Shown one piece after another: positions 61,840-64,000 of a stretch of 64,000 nt of DNA. Positions within the stretch are counted from its first letter, which is position 1, and each line of letters begins with the position of its first letter. Origin of the DNA: an uncultured Mycobacteriaceae bacterium (GTDB lineage Bacteria; Actinomycetota; Actinomycetes; Mycobacteriales; Mycobacteriaceae). Under the pieces are notes generated by a model. It was not told the origin of the DNA, did no database searches, and saw nothing but the letters and a program-made list of their open reading frames with translations. The stretch lies in NCBI GenBank assembly GCA_902826815.1, contig CADEGF010000004.1, forward strand, positions 108,194 through 172,193, read 5' to 3'. The translations under genes were made by a program, and so were the position numbers.

Positions 61840-63219
61840 CTACCCGACCCCGGTGCTGCCTTCGCCGGTGCTGCCACCACCAGTGCCGTCACCGGTGGCG
61901 CCGCCACTCGGCTTGACTGTCTTGTTGCTGCCACCGCCGATCCGGTCCGCTATCCCCCTGAGCCCGTCACGGATCTTCGTGATGGTGCCCCGCACCTGGT
62001 CGCGGGCATCGGCGAACGCCGCTTTGGCGCGTTCGCCGGGCTTGGTCGCCGCCCTGCCGGTCGTTGCTTGGCCGTCGTTGCCGTTGGCTGTCGAGACGGC
62101 CGTGTCGTTCTCCGTCACCGTCACGTTGCTCGCGGTGAGGGCCGCGTCGGACGCATTGATCTCCTTCGTTTCTTGGGTCTCCGCGACCTTCTTTTCTCCT
62201 GTGTCGATGACGTTGGCTTCCGGGGCCACGTTCAACGTGAACGTGGAGGTCGTCGAGCCCACCGCGGCAGCGTGCGACGGCGCACGCTGCGATTCACTTG
62301 AAAACTCTGTCACTTCCGCCGGCGGTCGCCACGCGGCCTGGGCGATCCCGGCGACCGCATTGACCACCGGGCCGACGAGGGTCTGCACGGCCCCGGCAAA
62401 ATCGCCTGCGCTGGCCCTTTCGATCGCAGCCGGTACGGCCATCTCGAGGTTCTGGCCCAACTGAGGAAGGAGCACGGTGGCCGCGCCGAAGGCAGGGATG
62501 AGCCCCGGCACCGCTACTGCGGCGATTGTGGCGCCGGCGATGAGCATCGGGCCGGTGAGTGTTTCCAGAGCGCCTTGTAGATCACCCGATGTGGCCTGAT
62601 CTATTGCGGCAGGGATAGCGGCCTGAAGGCCGGTGACCATCGCGGGGATGCCAGTGACAACGGTAGCGATGATCGGAATAAGCCCTGGCGCGGCCACCCC
62701 CGCGATTCCCAGGGTTCCACTGAGCACCGGGCCGGCGAGGACCTGCAGAGCGCCGGGGATATCGCCCGAGAGGGCCAGGTCGATCGCGGCGGGGATTGCA
62801 ATCTGAAGGTTGGTGAACATTTGAGGGACAAGCAAGTTGACAGCGGCGATGATCGCGCTGATGTCTGCGGTCGATCCCGTCGCGATCCCACCGGCCGCGT
62901 TGAGCACGATGCCGGTCAGGGCTTGCAGCACTACGGCCGGATCATCGCTCTGGAAAGCCAAGGGAACGTTCATGATCAGGTTCCTCAACGCCTCGCCCGT
63001 CGGACTGATCACCGCGATGTCGGGGATCTGGTCGAGCAGGGCCACCCCCACGCTCGCGCCGCCGAAGTAAAGGTCGCTGAACAGTTGACTGGGAGCCGCG
63101 GTCAGTTGGACTGCGGGGACCGCGATATCGGGTGGGGGTGCTAGTGGAGCGACTGCGATGACACTTGCTCCAACCAGCGCAACCCCTGCGGTGGCGTATG
63201 GACGAATTGATGCGTGCAT
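61840..63219 (-). CDS. Secreted protein with three internal repeats, between dprE1 and dprE2
   Basis: The 459-residue protein starts at ATG 63219; an upstream ATG would add 23 residues that do not fit. The N-terminus MHASIRPYATAGVALVGASVIAV is a signal-peptide-like segment that I associate with a mycobacterial family of exported, often multicopy proteins. Residues of about 130-320 contain three repeats of about 70 residues on the pattern AIPAAIDxAxSGD, then GAL, LxGP and VAxPGLIP. A hydrophilic Thr/Lys/Glu region and a Gly/Ser-rich tail follow. The function is unknown. M. tuberculosis has no gene at this spot, as I recall. Confidence 0.75.
   Translation of the reverse strand: MHASIRPYATAGVALVGASVIAVAPLAPPPDIAVPAVQLTAAPSQLFSDLYFGGASVGVALLDQIPDIAVISPTGEALRNLIMNVPLAFQSDDPAVVLQALTGIVLNAAGGIATGSTADISAIIAAVNLLVPQMFTNLQIAIPAAIDLALSGDIPGALQVLAGPVLSGTLGIAGVAAPGLIPIIATVVTGIPAMVTGLQAAIPAAIDQATSGDLQGALETLTGPMLIAGATIAAVAVPGLIPAFGAATVLLPQLGQNLEMAVPAAIERASAGDFAGAVQTLVGPVVNAVAGIAQAAWRPPAEVTEFSSESQRAPSHAAAVGSTTSTFTLNVAPEANVIDTGEKKVAETQETKEINASDAALTASNVTVTENDTAVSTANGNDGQATTGRAATKPGERAKAAFADARDQVRGTITKIRDGLRGIADRIGGGSNKTVKPSGGATGDGTGGGSTGEGSTGVG
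62330..62840 (-). repeat. Three coding repeats of about 210 bp
   Basis: The stretch encodes three diverged copies of one module: AIPAAIDLALSGDIPGAL, AIPAAIDQATSGDLQGAL and AVPAAIERASAGDFAGAV. The first two are each followed by a VAxPGLIP segment. The copies differ at many positions, so the duplication is old rather than a recent slippage event. Confidence 0.7.
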
Positions 63220-63569
63220 TGCTGGGCCCTTCGGGTGTGATGTGATGCCGGACACAAGCAACATACCTGAGAAAAACCTGTGTGCCATCCAAAATCGCTA
63301 AACTAGAACGTGTTACTAAAATCCCGGTGTGGGTGTACACATAATATAAAGTCTAGTTAGCAAGTTAGCTGAAACTGAAATAGCACGGCGCTCACGTGCA
63401 AGAATACGTAATATATAGATTGCTATTCGACTCACGAGAGGGTCAATTTGTCGCGCTCCGGCCTCAACTGCGACTGGCGTTGGTGAATGCCTGAAGTCGC
63501 GGAAGACGCGCGCGGCGAGTTAACACCTGTCAAGATCGGATCGAGTGGTGCCGCAGCGCCGCGATTTAG
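63220..63569. other. AT-richer spacer between repeat-protein gene and dprE1
   Basis: These 350 bp have no gene. The part at about 63285-63440 is strikingly AT-rich for this genome (runs such as ATAATATAAAG, GTAATATATAG), with two GTTAGC/GTTAGCT-like direct copies near 63355-63370. It must hold the promoter of the repeat-protein gene. The composition break fits an insertion boundary. No inverted repeats of an insertion sequence were seen. Confidence 0.5.
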
Positions 63570-64000
63570 CTATAGAAGTTCGAGGCGGCGGGCCATGTCC
63601 GAGGCGAATACGCCGTCGGGATCGACCTTGCGGCGCACGGCGATCCACTCGTCGATGCGCGGGTACATGGCGTGGAAGGTGTCGGCGGTGGTGCGTGAGT
63701 CCTTGGCCGTGTACAGCCGGCCGCCGAATTCGAGTACGCGACGGTCGAGTTCGTTGAGGAACTCGTTCAGGCCGGGCTTGACCTGGAAGTCGACGCACAC
63801 GTTCCAGCCGGGGATCGGGAAGCTCAGCGGCGCGTTATTACCGGGACCGAAGAGCTTGAAAACGTTGAGGAAGGAGTAGTGCCCGGAACGCTGGATGTCG
63901 GACATGATGTCCTTGAACGGCTCAACCGCCTCGGTGGGTACGACCACCTGGTATTGGGTGAAACCTGCCGCGCCGTAAGCCCTGTTCCACTCGCCGATCA
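63570..64000 (-). CDS. dprE1: Decaprenylphosphoryl-ribose oxidase DprE1 (C-terminal part)
   Basis: This is the C-terminal 142 residues or so of DprE1; the start lies beyond the window. The text [59 protein letters not shown] and MARRLELL match DprE1 closely. The Cys in GWNVCVDF is the residue (Cys387 in M. tuberculosis) attacked by benzothiazinone drugs, so sensitivity would be expected. With FAD, DprE1 oxidises decaprenylphosphoryl-ribose for DprE2. Partner gene dprE2 is 1.9 kb away rather than adjacent. Confidence 0.96.
   Translation of the reverse strand, partial: IGEWNRAYGAAGFTQYQVVVPTEAVEPFKDIMSDIQRSGHYSFLNVFKLFGPGNNAPLSFPIPGWNVCVDFQVKPGLNEFLNELDRRVLEFGGRLYTAKDSRTTADTFHAMYPRIDEWIAVRRKVDPDGVFASDMARRLELL

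Overview
The window comes from a high-GC mycobacterium, most likely a fast-growing environmental species (Mycolicibacterium-like). This rests on gene content and order. It carries the mycolate condensation module (FadD32, Pks13, AccD4), antigen 85 mycolyltransferases, Erp, the galactan genes glf and glfT2, the arabinan genes ubiA, aftB, aftA and embCAB, and both DprE genes. Their order largely matches what I recall of M. tuberculosis Rv3790 to Rv3849.

Left part (1-15.4 kb). A proline-rich partial gene is followed by an ImmA/IrrE-type peptidase and a polytopic membrane protein, convergent with the nucleoid regulator gene espR. Next are an Rv3847-like gene and a nickel superoxide dismutase (sodN) with its maturation protease, at the locus where M. 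tuberculosis has sodA. A rhodanese with a cluster of DnaA-box-like sites upstream, a DUF4328 protein and glpQ1 follow. A three-gene minus-strand operon (DUF2470, CPBP protease, LCP ligase) lies behind an IdeR-like iron box. Then come pheA-gpm2, a Cys-rich mini-protein, an Rv3836/Rv3835-like pair and serS.

Middle part (15.4-43.8 kb). A minus-strand operon encodes an aminoglycoside-phosphotransferase-fold protein, a metallo-beta-lactamase/Rieske fusion and a small protein of unknown function. It is divergent from two PlsC-like acyltransferases and a HAD phosphatase. A peptidoglycan-recognition amidase and Erp follow on the minus strand. The plus-strand cell-wall run is then glf, glfT2, DPPR phosphatase, ubiA, aftB, two antigen 85 genes, the non-catalytic MPT51 paralogue, a DUF732 protein, a Cut6-like lipase/thioesterase, fadD32, pks13 and accD4. 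Many of these genes overlap by 4-23 bp, so they are probably translationally coupled.

Right part (43.8-64 kb). Four small plus-strand genes (holin-like, UsfY-like, unknown, RDD) converge on katG-furA. A metallo-hydrolase gene and the minus-strand operon aftA-embC-embA-embB with dprE2 complete the arabinan machinery. Unlike M. tuberculosis, dprE2 is separated from dprE1 (cut by the window edge) by a gene for a secreted internally repeated protein, with its own hairpin terminator and a visibly AT-richer upstream spacer.

Several genes (sodN, rhodanese, DUF4328, pheA, serS, an acyltransferase, furA) have a TANNNT -10-like hexamer 6-8 nt before the start codon, which points to leaderless mRNAs. 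I saw no rRNA, CRISPR array, transposase or prophage module and noticed no tRNA. Gene names and synteny with M. tuberculosis rest on remembered family features, since no database search was run.
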